This document shows positions 24,645 through 33,025 of a stretch of 64,000 nt of DNA, piece after piece. The first letter of the stretch is position 1. Each line of letters begins with the position of its first letter. The DNA lies in NCBI RefSeq assembly GCF_011290685.1, contig NZ_JAANYN010000009.1, positions 62,001-126,000 on the forward strand. The letters are read 5' to 3'. This DNA is from Cyclobacterium plantarum (GTDB lineage Bacteria; Bacteroidota; Bacteroidia; Cytophagales; Cyclobacteriaceae). The position numbers and the translations under genes are program-made. Under the pieces are notes generated by a model that had not been told where the DNA came from, did no database searches, and saw nothing but the letters and a program-made list of their open reading frames with translations.

Positions 24645-25748
24645 ATGAAATCCCTTCCCATACCACTGTTCCTTTTTTCATTTTCATTTTCTATTTCTCT
24701 CCTTGCATTGTCCTGCCAAGAGGAAAACAAACAGGAGAAGAAAAAGGATGGTCGATCCCTTTCTCTGGTAAAAACCGATAGCATTCGTATCGACTATCCA
24801 GGATTATTGGACCTGATGGATGTGGACCCATCCAGGGAGCGCGTATTGCTTTACGACAGGCAGAGAGGCATTATCCTGCTGACCGATTTTGATGGTAACC
24901 ACTTGCTAAGTCTGGATAAACAAGGGGATGATAAGGGCAGCTATGGGAGGTATCTTTGGAGTACCGCTAAAATAAAGGAGGACGATCACATTTTTCTGAT
25001 TTCACAGAAAGGTTTTTTCGAATTTGATGCCCAGGGTGAGTTGGCCTACCACAAGCCTTTCCAGGATGAGGTACCTTTTTTTTCCGGTCGTGCCGCAGCG
25101 GATGCGGAATTGATCGAACATGAGGGGATTTTTTTTCAAAAAGGGCTGGTTGCCTGGGGTGAATACAACAAAACGGAGGACGAATATTATGACCAATTCA
25201 AACTTCTGGTAAAATTTGACCCCGAAAAGGGCACAGCAGAGCGGATCATCCACCTGGAAACCGAAAGTCCTTTCAGAAATTCGGGCAAAGCATTTGAAAT
25301 TCTGGATATGAGCCCCACCTTTACCATTTCGGATGATAAACTGCTGGTTATTGCCGGAACTGACCCGCACCTCAACATTTACGATATATATCCACCCCAC
25401 AACCTATTGGAAAGGAAACCCCTTGCCTATCCAAACTATAATATGGGCCAGGGAATCGAAAGGGCTGAAGCCGACCCCAAATCCATTACAGTCGATCAAT
25501 CGGCCGGCAGGACACATACGCTTAAAGTGTTTGGCGACTACCTGCTTGCATCGGTTAGCCCGGGATATGATATGGCAGATAAGGAGAGGTATAAAGCAAT
25601 CAGCAGCCCAGAGGAAAACAGCAGCTTCATGGAGAGTATCGCAGGAAAATACGAACCAGGCCTTTTCCTGATGGATCATCACGGGGGGGGACATTCAACA
25701 ACTCTCCCTGCCCCAATCCCTGGACTACGTGCAATTTCTGGTACGTGA
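24645..25748 (+). CDS. Beta-propeller-like lipoprotein, 3' end frameshifted
   Basis: 367-residue open frame with a lipobox ending at the Cys in LALSCQEE (about residue 24). The body shows repeated strand patterns such as RERVLLYDRQRGIILLTDFDGN and HLNIYDIYPP, as in the 6-bladed beta-propeller lipoproteins common in Bacteroidota. The last ~20 residues (after HHGGG) are out of character. A run of eight G at 25683-25690 causes this: with one G fewer the frame continues for 47 more codons to TAA at 25831-25833, ending QIYKVEISE. The gene is therefore either disrupted, phase-variable, or affected by an assembly error. Its function is unknown. Confidence 0.75.
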   Translation: MKSLPIPLFLFSFSFSISLLALSCQEENKQEKKKDGRSLSLVKTDSIRIDYPGLLDLMDVDPSRERVLLYDRQRGIILLTDFDGNHLLSLDKQGDDKGSYGRYLWSTAKIKEDDHIFLISQKGFFEFDAQGELAYHKPFQDEVPFFSGRAAADAELIEHEGIFFQKGLVAWGEYNKTEDEYYDQFKLLVKFDPEKGTAERIIHLETESPFRNSGKAFEILDMSPTFTISDDKLLVIAGTDPHLNIYDIYPPHNLLERKPLAYPNYNMGQGIERAEADPKSITVDQSAGRTHTLKVFGDYLLASVSPGYDMADKERYKAISSPEENSSFMESIAGKYEPGLFLMDHHGGGHSTTLPAPIPGLRAISGT

Positions 25749-25833
25749 AGGCGAGCTTTGGTGGCTATCCAGGTTAAATGCTGAAAAAGAGGAGGATTTT
25801 ATACAGATCTATAAAGTAGAAATTTCAGAATAA
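25683..25833 (+). other. G8 tract and displaced 3' coding segment of the lipoprotein gene
   Basis: The homopolymer occupies 25683-25690. From 25690 another frame reads DIQQLSLPQSLDYVQFLVRE and on to a stop at 25831-25833, with coding-like composition and no ATG of its own. Removing one G joins it to the upstream frame to give a protein of about 395 residues. Confidence 0.75.
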
Positions 25834-25916
25834 GACAGGAAAACCGGCCGGATATCTCCTACATTCCCGGACCAATAGTGGAAATTCAGGGCATTTTGCA
25901 GGGTATGTCCTTTTGC

Positions 25917-28670
25917 TTAAAGCGCCATGTCATAGCCCCCAAATCTCCTCAGGTTATAGGTGATGGAAAGCATGAAAAACTGCCGCAGGACCTGGGTTCT
26001 TTCATCTTCTATGTAAACATCCGTTACGTTCCGGTCAATGCTTACATTCTGGTTTAACAAGTCAAAGACCGTCAATTTGATTTCGGTCTTATTGCTCGGA
26101 GGAATGCGATAGCCCAAGTCCAGGTTTACCAGCATGACACTTCTGTCGAAATCCTCCCCAAGCCCGGTATATACCTGGTGATTGACGCTGGTACCTACAA
26201 AAATACCCCCAAGAAAATTCCAAAATAGATCTGCCCTGGTCCTATGGGTATAATAGTTGTTATCCAGATCCTGTTGCAAACTGCTGCTCACACTGCTAAA
26301 ATTACCTCTGGTGGAAAGGTTAAAGTCTATACTTTCATTGATATTGCTGCTCAGGTTCAAGCCCTGACTAAAGGTGGTATTGGTGTTGAAATTTTCCTGC
26401 CCATTGATGATCCCCGGTCTGTTGCGCACTGTGTAGGAAGAATTGATATTCAGGTTACTCTTCATGAATTTTAGCGGGAATCCGTAACTTCCGTATAGCC
26501 TAAACACGTAATAGTTGTCAAGGTTTACCGGACGGGTGTACTGCCCGCCCTGATTCAGCAATACATCTTTTTGGATCAAGGTGTCTTTTGCAGCAACAAA
26601 GGTTTCGTTGCCGATATAATTGTTTCGGATATTGCCATACAAAAAGAACATGAGAGAGCGGTTGGTTTCCGGATTGATCTTCCGGAATCGCGTAAACAGC
26701 CGGTGGCTGTACTCCTGTACCAGGTCCGGATTGCCATTGGAAATTTGCAGCGGGTTGGCATTGCTGATCACGTCCTGCAATTGCCGGATGGAAGGAGCAT
26801 CGGTATCTGTATTGTAATCCACCCGCATATTACTGAATTCTCCCAATTGGTAATTGACCACCACCCTGGGAATCACATTGGAAAATTTCCTTTGGGTATT
26901 CTCAAAGCCCGGAAACAGCCGGTCGCTGTCAATGGAGGCCGATTCATAGCTGACCGTACTGTAAATGGATAATTTTTCAGAATTGTAACTATACCCCAAC
27001 CTCCCCCTATGGGTCATGTATTGGTTTTCGAAGCGATTGCTCAATGCGCTATCCAGCCGGATCATATCCGTTTCTGCATCCTGGATCTCTACCTGCTGAT
27101 CCGTATCAGAGGCATTGTTGGACAGGCGGTACCCAATCCTTAACCGGGACCGTTCGCTGATGGGCTCAAAATAACTCACCCCACTACTGAAGTAAAAACT
27201 GGAGTAAAGATTGTTCCTGAACTGAATCAGGGAGTCGATATTACCAGTTTGGTAGTTTTCGTTCACAGCTACCAGATCTGAGTTGCTGTCACTGTCATAG
27301 GTACTGGTATACACATAGGTAGACAATGCCCTGCCCTCCTTGGTAAAATTATACCTGTAGTTCAGTGAATTTCTGAAGTTCAGCGATTGCCGTTCTGAGG
27401 TTGTTGTGTTGATATTGCTGCTGATGGGGGTATTGGTATCAAACAGGTTCCGGGCATCCCGAATGTTAGTGGATTTTCTATAGTCCAGGCCTATTCTCGG
27501 CCTTAGAATAAGTGCATGCCGCTCATTGATATTGTAATCAATCCTTGCACTCATGCGGTGACTTTGGGTACGGGTCTGGTTGTTTCGGTCCTCCTGGTAA
27601 ATCTGCAGACTGTCATTGGGCAGGATATATTCCCTGGAGGAAGTTCGTGTCAACACATTTTCCCGGTCGTTAAACAGATAATTGCCGGTAACCTTTAACT
27701 TTTCGTCCTGATATTCATCGGAAAAGTTAACTCCCACTGCATTGGTGTTGGTGATTCCGGGTAATTCGCCTACGGCCAGCTCGTTTCCTCCCCTTCGACT
27801 GTCATCGCCTTCAATATTTCCCAATTCATCTTCCCCGAAATTTTGCTGGTTGATATTATTGCTCAAGCCTAAAATCGATAACCGTTGTGCTTCATTAAAG
27901 AAGTTCATGTTGCCGCCAGCGATGTAATTGTTATCGGTACCATATCCGCCATAAAATTTACCAAACCTGCCTGCGCGCATCCCGGGCTTGGTGATGATAT
28001 TGATGGTCTTCGTCGTTTCGCCATCATCAAAACCGGTCAACCGGGCCTCGTCACTTTTCTGGTCCAGGAATTCAATTTTAAGGACTACCTGAGCCGGAAG
28101 GTTTTTCAGGGCAGCAGCCGGATTGTCTCCAAAAAAGGGCCTTCCGTCTACCAGTACTTCCATTACTTCCTCTCCCTGCACCTCAATCACTCCATTCTGA
28201 ATCACTACGCCTGGCATCTTCCTTACCAGTTCATCGGCATCGGCCTGGGGCCGGGTTTTGAAGGCATTTGCATTGAAGGCAACTGTATCTCCCCGGACTT
28301 CGCCTGTGAGTGCATCTGCTGAAAACTCAAACACATCCATTTCCTGCCCGTCACTTACCAGTTCGAAAGTTCCCAGATTATTGCCTTCAGGTGCCTTGAC
28401 CATTTCCTGGTAGGTCTGGTATCCTATAAAGGATAATTCCACCAAAAACTCATTCAATCCAGGCTTTTTGACTTGAAACTTCCCATCAAAATCGGTGTAG
28501 GAAGAGCTTAAGGTTTCGCCTTGCCCGTCCTTAAGAAATACATAGGCACCAAATAGAGGCTCCTTGGTTTGGCTGTCGATGATAGTACCCGAATAATTTT
28601 GTTGTCCGTAAAGCGTGGCCGAGCTAAAAAAAACAAATAGAACTGTGAAAAGCGGTAAATGGAATTTCAT
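25917..28670 (-). CDS. Outer-membrane beta-barrel receptor with carboxypeptidase-like N-terminal domain
   Basis: About 917 residues using the ATG at 28670 (an upstream in-frame TTG at 28703 would precede the signal peptide awkwardly). A signal peptide ends near LYGQQN. A carboxypeptidase-regulatory-like domain follows (GTIIDSQTKEPLFGAYVFLKD), then a TonB plug with PGVVIQNGVIEVQGEEVMEV and a long barrel typical of the OMP_b-brl_3 group. Such proteins are related to SusC but act without a SusD partner; none is encoded nearby. The cargo is unknown. Strand-rich Asn/Asp/Arg repeats dominate the barrel. The gene converges with the frameshifted lipoprotein gene. Confidence 0.88.
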   Translation of the reverse strand: MKFHLPLFTVLFVFFSSATLYGQQNYSGTIIDSQTKEPLFGAYVFLKDGQGETLSSSYTDFDGKFQVKKPGLNEFLVELSFIGYQTYQEMVKAPEGNNLGTFELVSDGQEMDVFEFSADALTGEVRGDTVAFNANAFKTRPQADADELVRKMPGVVIQNGVIEVQGEEVMEVLVDGRPFFGDNPAAALKNLPAQVVLKIEFLDQKSDEARLTGFDDGETTKTINIITKPGMRAGRFGKFYGGYGTDNNYIAGGNMNFFNEAQRLSILGLSNNINQQNFGEDELGNIEGDDSRRGGNELAVGELPGITNTNAVGVNFSDEYQDEKLKVTGNYLFNDRENVLTRTSSREYILPNDSLQIYQEDRNNQTRTQSHRMSARIDYNINERHALILRPRIGLDYRKSTNIRDARNLFDTNTPISSNINTTTSERQSLNFRNSLNYRYNFTKEGRALSTYVYTSTYDSDSNSDLVAVNENYQTGNIDSLIQFRNNLYSSFYFSSGVSYFEPISERSRLRIGYRLSNNASDTDQQVEIQDAETDMIRLDSALSNRFENQYMTHRGRLGYSYNSEKLSIYSTVSYESASIDSDRLFPGFENTQRKFSNVIPRVVVNYQLGEFSNMRVDYNTDTDAPSIRQLQDVISNANPLQISNGNPDLVQEYSHRLFTRFRKINPETNRSLMFFLYGNIRNNYIGNETFVAAKDTLIQKDVLLNQGGQYTRPVNLDNYYVFRLYGSYGFPLKFMKSNLNINSSYTVRNRPGIINGQENFNTNTTFSQGLNLSSNINESIDFNLSTRGNFSSVSSSLQQDLDNNYYTHRTRADLFWNFLGGIFVGTSVNHQVYTGLGEDFDRSVMLVNLDLGYRIPPSNKTEIKLTVFDLLNQNVSIDRNVTDVYIEDERTQVLRQFFMLSITYNLRRFGGYDMAL

Positions 28671-29041
28671 GGAAATAAAATAAGCTAAAAGGTTTGGATG
28701 CAATCGAAATATTTAACGGAAAAATGACTAGAAATTCAAGCCAAACCAAATCCAATTATGTTAAAGTAAAAATCATGGGTTTATATGGTCAATTTACACT
28801 TTGGTCCAAACACCGATTTTTATTGACAAATAAACCAAATAAACAAGCTCTTTTTTATAAAAGAAAAGAAAGCAATCGGGGAATAATATCCAGCGTGGTA
28901 GGAGGATATTAAAATTTACTTCTGACAATAAGGGGATTAAAAGCGAATACACAAAATTCTTGCACATGGGGTTTGCATTAAAAAAAAAGTCCTGCTACAT
29001 TTGTGACACTAAAAAAGGGAGCGATCCTTTATTTAGAATAT
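28671..29041. other. Intergenic region before tRNA-Gln
   Basis: About 370 AT-rich bases. It must contain the promoter for the receptor gene (minus strand) and for tRNA-Gln (plus strand). I see no credible gene or strong hairpin. Confidence 0.5.
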
Positions 29042-29114
29042 TGGCCGATGGTGTAACTGGCAACACGTCTGGTTTTGGTCCAGAAGAGTCCAGGTTCGAG
29101 CCCTGGTCGGCCAA
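29042..29114 (+). tRNA. tRNA-Gln (TTG)
   Basis: A complete cloverleaf: acceptor TGGCCGA/TCGGCCA, D-arm with GGTGTAACTGGCAAC, anticodon stem CTGG/CCAG with loop TTTTGGT (anticodon TTG), and T-arm with GGTTCGAGCC. The discriminator is A at 29114 and CCA is not encoded in full. A terminator follows 24 bp downstream. Confidence 0.95.
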
Positions 29115-29137
29115 CAATTTATTTTTATGAAAGTATT

Positions 29138-29166
29138 AAAAGACGACTTGGTTCGTCTTTTTTTTT
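29138..29166 (+). terminator. Intrinsic terminator of tRNA-Gln
   Basis: Stem AAAAGACGA with TCGTCTTTT, a 6-nt loop and a following T-run to 29166. Confidence 0.85.
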
Positions 29167-29458
29167 GCCCTTTTTTGAAACATGATGTCCGTTGAAATGG
29201 GGTCAATAAGCAAATTTCGGAAGTCTCAGCAGGGAAGCAGGATCGGCCTGCAACCGTTCGGGCATGTTTCTTTTCCGTTGTCGTTTGCCTTCAGGAATGT
29301 TGATTTGACGAAGAGGTATTTTTTGTTGGTTAATTTAATAGGAAATTCTAAAAATAAACAGCTGCTGAATTGTAGTTGATTTTCGAATTTTTTAAATTTA
29401 TAACTTTCTGGCATTCAATTGGTTCTATTTCATTAAAAACTACAAGAGGAGGTCTGAT

Positions 29459-30862
29459 ATGAGTTATGATGACCGCGATTACTGGAGAGACTACGACAGG
29501 AGGCAGGACTACTATCGGGAGCAGGACCGCACACGGGATTTCAACCTGGAATTGGACAGGCAATGGGAAAATAACCAGGAGGATCTGAAGTACGAAACTG
29601 AAAAGAGAAAACTGGAACTGGAAGAGGGCATTAAAGCCATGAGGGAGGGAAACACCGCATGGGGGATTTCAAAAGTAGCCGGGCCGGATTTTGCGGTAAG
29701 GTACCTGCAAAACCTGAAAACAGTTGATTCCAGGCCATATGCCTACACTACCGCTCTGGAATACGCCAATCGCGCCAGGAAAAAGATGGCACAACAAAAC
29801 TATTCCGGAGCTATCCGGGATTGTAATGAGGCCATACAGCTGGGAATGGAAAATGCCTCCATCTATTATCAACGAGGGCTGGCCTTTCATGAGCAGGAAA
29901 TGTATGAAAATGCCATGGCAGATTATACAAAAGCCATACAATTGGATTCCAGCTTTGCCATGGCGAAGCTGGAAAGAGGAATATGCCGCTTGGAAATGAA
30001 GAACACAGCAGGTGCTTTGGATGATTTTAACGCTTTCATCAGCATCAAACCTGAGCTGCCCCGGGCTTACTTCTGGCGTGGCCTTGCTTTCTATGATCTT
30101 GGAGAGCTGGAAGGGGCGGAAAAGAATTTTGGAACTGCCCTCCAGCTTGACAATACGTATGCACCAGCATTCGGAATGCGCGCATTGGTTCACAAGCGTC
30201 TTGGCCATTACAAGGAAGCCATCAATGACCTTACAGAAGAAATTCGTCTCAATCCCAAATCTACCAAAGCGTACCGATCCCGTGCGTATTGCTATTTTTC
30301 AATGGGAGACTACGGAAAAGCTGTAGCTGATAATGATTATTTGATTTCAGGCTGTCCGACCGTAGAGGATTACCGCCTTAGAGCCTGGAGTCACTTCCAC
30401 CTGGGCAACTACCACCAGGCCATTCAGGATTTTGAACAAGTGATTGCAACAAGTGCTGTTTCACCGGGCGATCTCATAGGACGCGGTCGTGCCCGCCAGG
30501 GTAAAGGAGATTATCCCGGAGCCTTACAAGATTTTTCGCAGGCCATTCAGAAAAACTCAAACCATCCCAGTGCCTACCATTTCAGGGGTCTGCTCCGTTT
30601 CAATTTGGGACAATTCAGCGAGGCCATTGCTGATCTGGATCAGGATATCCACATCAATCCCAATTTGCCCTCGGCCTACCTGATCAGAGGGGAAAAGCTA
30701 CAGAAAATCGGGAATAAAACCAGTGCCATGCAGGATTTTCAAAAGGCGGCAAGTTTATTCCGTGAGCAGAAGATGCCAGAAAAGGCCGTAGAGGCAATGA
30801 AACGCTGGACAGCGACCCTGATGTCACCGCTTAGCCCGAATGATAGATTGCCTACCGGATAA
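29459..30862 (+). CDS. Tetratricopeptide repeat protein
   Basis: 467-residue soluble protein. The first ~65 residues are strongly charged and rich in Asp, Arg and Tyr (opening SYDDRDYWRDYDRRQDYY), probably disordered or helical. From about residue 105 at least nine TPR units are visible, with repeats of the A-x-x-x-Y-x-x-A-I-x-D-x-x-x-A-I-x-L pattern, for example GAIRDCNEAIQL, NAMADYTKAIQLD and AIADLDQDIHINP. No signal peptide or catalytic domain is seen, so a scaffold role is likely but the partner is unknown. An unusually strong Shine-Dalgarno sequence (AGAGGAGG, about 29444-29451) precedes the ATG, which is rare among the genes here. Confidence 0.85.
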   Translation: MSYDDRDYWRDYDRRQDYYREQDRTRDFNLELDRQWENNQEDLKYETEKRKLELEEGIKAMREGNTAWGISKVAGPDFAVRYLQNLKTVDSRPYAYTTALEYANRARKKMAQQNYSGAIRDCNEAIQLGMENASIYYQRGLAFHEQEMYENAMADYTKAIQLDSSFAMAKLERGICRLEMKNTAGALDDFNAFISIKPELPRAYFWRGLAFYDLGELEGAEKNFGTALQLDNTYAPAFGMRALVHKRLGHYKEAINDLTEEIRLNPKSTKAYRSRAYCYFSMGDYGKAVADNDYLISGCPTVEDYRLRAWSHFHLGNYHQAIQDFEQVIATSAVSPGDLIGRGRARQGKGDYPGALQDFSQAIQKNSNHPSAYHFRGLLRFNLGQFSEAIADLDQDIHINPNLPSAYLIRGEKLQKIGNKTSAMQDFQKAASLFREQKMPEKAVEAMKRWTATLMSPLSPNDRLPTG

Positions 30863-31384
30863 TGCAGGCTATGAGACAAGGGATGCAAGGAACTCATAAA
30901 CGAATATATTGACCATTTTCAATTACCGTACAGCCAGTTTGCTATAATCATGTCATCCCTACGGGATTAGGCTTTGTTACTCAGGACTCATTTTATGTGG
31001 TAATAATTGTCTATAAGGACACAAACGCAATCTATAGTATACCGATAAAATTATCTGATTTTAAAAGCTTTCTTAAAATTGTGATTAACTACCAATATGT
31101 GGCAATTACCAAAAAAAAACAAGAAGTTCGGTGAAAATTAGCAACTGTAGCTATCCTCCAGTGCATTCCGCTACTCCCAAAACCTCTGCAATTCATTCTT
31201 TACCAGGTAGGCTTTGATCCGTGTGGGCATATGGTCGAGCTTGCTATCTATGGATTTTAACAGGAAGAGCGACCCACGGAACAGGTCTCTTATCCAAAAG
31301 AAGAATTTTGCCCTATGGAATCAAAAAATAAAAATAGCTCCATAGAAGAAAAGGGTATAGCGGATGGCATAAAACGCATTTTGC
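30863..31384. other. Intergenic region with coding-like debris on the minus strand
   Basis: No intact gene. The right-hand part (about 31171-31384) carries open segments on the minus strand that read like a decayed small membrane protein (separate entry). The left-hand part shows nothing recognisable. Confidence 0.5.
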
Positions 31385-31395
31385 TCAGGCCCCAA
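31171..31395 (-). pseudogene. Possible remnant of a small membrane protein or of the adjacent gene's 3' end
   Basis: Read on the minus strand, one frame gives NAFYAIRYTLFFYGAIFIF, a TGA (31321-31323), then FHRAKFFFWIRDLFRGSLF and on to ELQRFWE and a TAG at 31171-31173. The composition looks like coding sequence, but no ATG start is present. It may be a decayed gene, or a continuation of the AbiC-like gene after a frameshift near its stop. By-eye evidence only. Confidence 0.3.
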
Positions 31396-32428
31396 TACTG
31401 TCAGGAGGGTAGAGTAGCACTTTGTGCTCTGGAGAAAGGAAATCCTCTTCCGGTATTCCGGCAAGAAACCGGTGTTGCTGTAGCCACTCTTTGATTTTTA
31501 TACGTTCCTGCCCATCAAATTGCGCAACAAGCTGGTAAAAAAAGAACGAGCGCTCGTGCTTGCCCATGCCTGCTTCCAGGGTCGGCAGGTAGCGAGAGAG
31601 TTTTTTTTCCATCATGTAGGAAAAAAGGTGGTAGCTATACTGCAAATAGGTATCAAAGGCCTTCTCCGAACTTACTGCCCGGATTATGAAGGTAATCTCA
31701 TTTTTGGTCAATTGGCTTTCACCATCTCTGCTTTTAAGAAAACGCAGGTTGGCAACATCCCCGATGTCTCCCAATCCGGACCTTCTTGGCTGCCATGCAT
31801 ACCCGTTTTCAGTATAAAATTGCTTTTCTTTCAGAACATCCATCGTTCGCTTCCACCCATTTTCCGTGTCATCCACCCAATGGATAAGGTCATTCATAAA
31901 ATAAGTAAAGGCTTTTTCCCTGGTCGCTACAATTTTTTTTCCGGAATAAGCGCCTGACTGCCGGACGGTATTGTTGGCAACAGGGGAATATCGGACAGCG
32001 TCCCTGAAAAGGCACCATTGATCCAGCATCCTGAAAAAATTCTGGTAGATAACATCCCCATCCATTTGGATCACCTGTTCGGTCAGTGTTTCTATTCTGC
32101 CCCGTAATTCCTGGCTAGAAAACCGGATCTCCTTTCGGTTATCCCGGATCTCCTGCTGCTGAAAAAGCATCTGCCAACGTTGCCCCAAAAAAGCCACGTA
32201 AACAAACAAGACACCGGATAGGGAAGCAAGAACCACCGATACGCCATTGACGTACTCCGGCGTGCTTTCGGAAAAAAAGCGCTGTGCGGCGGACGGCTTG
32301 ATCACAGAGAGCAAGTAAAACGAGACGGCCGATACATCCAGCAGAATGGCTATACCCAAAATGCTGTTCATCTTCCATTTCAACCAACGCATTGAATTTT
32401 TTATATCCTGGTCAAATTCCACGGGCAT
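31385..32428 (-). CDS. Membrane protein resembling putative phage abortive infection (AbiC-like) proteins
   Basis: 347 residues from the ATG at 32428 (an in-frame TTG at 32440 is the alternative). Two N-terminal membrane segments (about 20-45 and 62-85) are followed by a coiled-coil-like stretch (QEIRDNRKEIRFSSQELRGRIETL) and a helical cytoplasmic domain. The YQNFFRMLDQW segment, a YSYHLFSYM helix and the closing YLPTLEAGMGKHERSFFFYQL resemble the layout of the putative AbiC family (two membrane helices, then a domain ending with a YxxxLxxxLSxxExxLLFY-like motif). The assignment is by memory of that pattern, not by search. Coding-like debris follows downstream. Confidence 0.5.
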   Translation of the reverse strand: MPVEFDQDIKNSMRWLKWKMNSILGIAILLDVSAVSFYLLSVIKPSAAQRFFSESTPEYVNGVSVVLASLSGVLFVYVAFLGQRWQMLFQQQEIRDNRKEIRFSSQELRGRIETLTEQVIQMDGDVIYQNFFRMLDQWCLFRDAVRYSPVANNTVRQSGAYSGKKIVATREKAFTYFMNDLIHWVDDTENGWKRTMDVLKEKQFYTENGYAWQPRRSGLGDIGDVANLRFLKSRDGESQLTKNEITFIIRAVSSEKAFDTYLQYSYHLFSYMMEKKLSRYLPTLEAGMGKHERSFFFYQLVAQFDGQERIKIKEWLQQHRFLAGIPEEDFLSPEHKVLLYPPDSIGA

Positions 32429-33025
32429 ACTTTTTGACAAGGTAGGTAAAATCCGGCCATTAACGGGAAAAATTCTGCCTGCTATTGAGGGCGCTGTGTT
32501 CAGGGTTTGGGGATGATTTGATGATGTGGGGATTAATTGAAATTGAGGAAGAATGCATTAGATTGAAGGCCTTCGCATGCACAGCCTTCGGATTTGTTCA
32601 GGCACCGCAGACCCGGTCTGCTGATTTGATTAAAATTGGTTAAGGTTATGGGTAAAGGGGCTTAATTGTGTTTGTAAAGGCTGTTTTCTTAGTTTTACCG
32701 ATACAGAGGTTGGTGGCCTTATCATGTCATGGAATTTGTTAAGGGTTATTTGCCATTCGAATTTTCGAGTTTGACCTTTTAACCCTTAACAACTACTTTC
32801 CTACCTAAAACAAGACTATAATGCAGAGCTGTAGGGCCTGACTTTTCGAGCCCATCACCGAACACTTTAACCCTTAACAACTACCTAAACACCCAATACA
32901 AGCCTAAATACCATACAGCTGGTCTTATTAACCCACTACGGTACCAGCCTCTTTAACCCTTAACACCAAGCTATGGCTTGCCCGGAAGGCTACCTTCTTT
33001 TGAAAGCCCGGTAATCGATAAACCT
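32429..33025. other. Gene-free region with short degenerate repeats
   Basis: About 600 bp without a gene. The right half holds the repeated core described at 32736-32965. The left half shows nothing recognisable. Confidence 0.6.
32736..32965. repeat. Degenerate repeat with core TTTAACCCTTAACAACTA
   Basis: Copies on the plus strand lie at 32777-32795, 32866-32888 and 32952-32965, spaced by about 85-90 bp. An inverted copy TTGTTAAGGGTTA is at 32736-32748. Flanks share CTACCTAAA and ACAAG elements, so the unit is a diverged ~90-bp repeat rather than only the core. Confidence 0.6.

Noticed and set aside
28694..28912. 72-codon plus-strand open frame before tRNA-Gln
   Set aside because: It overlaps the start and leader of the receptor gene, has no recognisable family and has an AT-driven composition.
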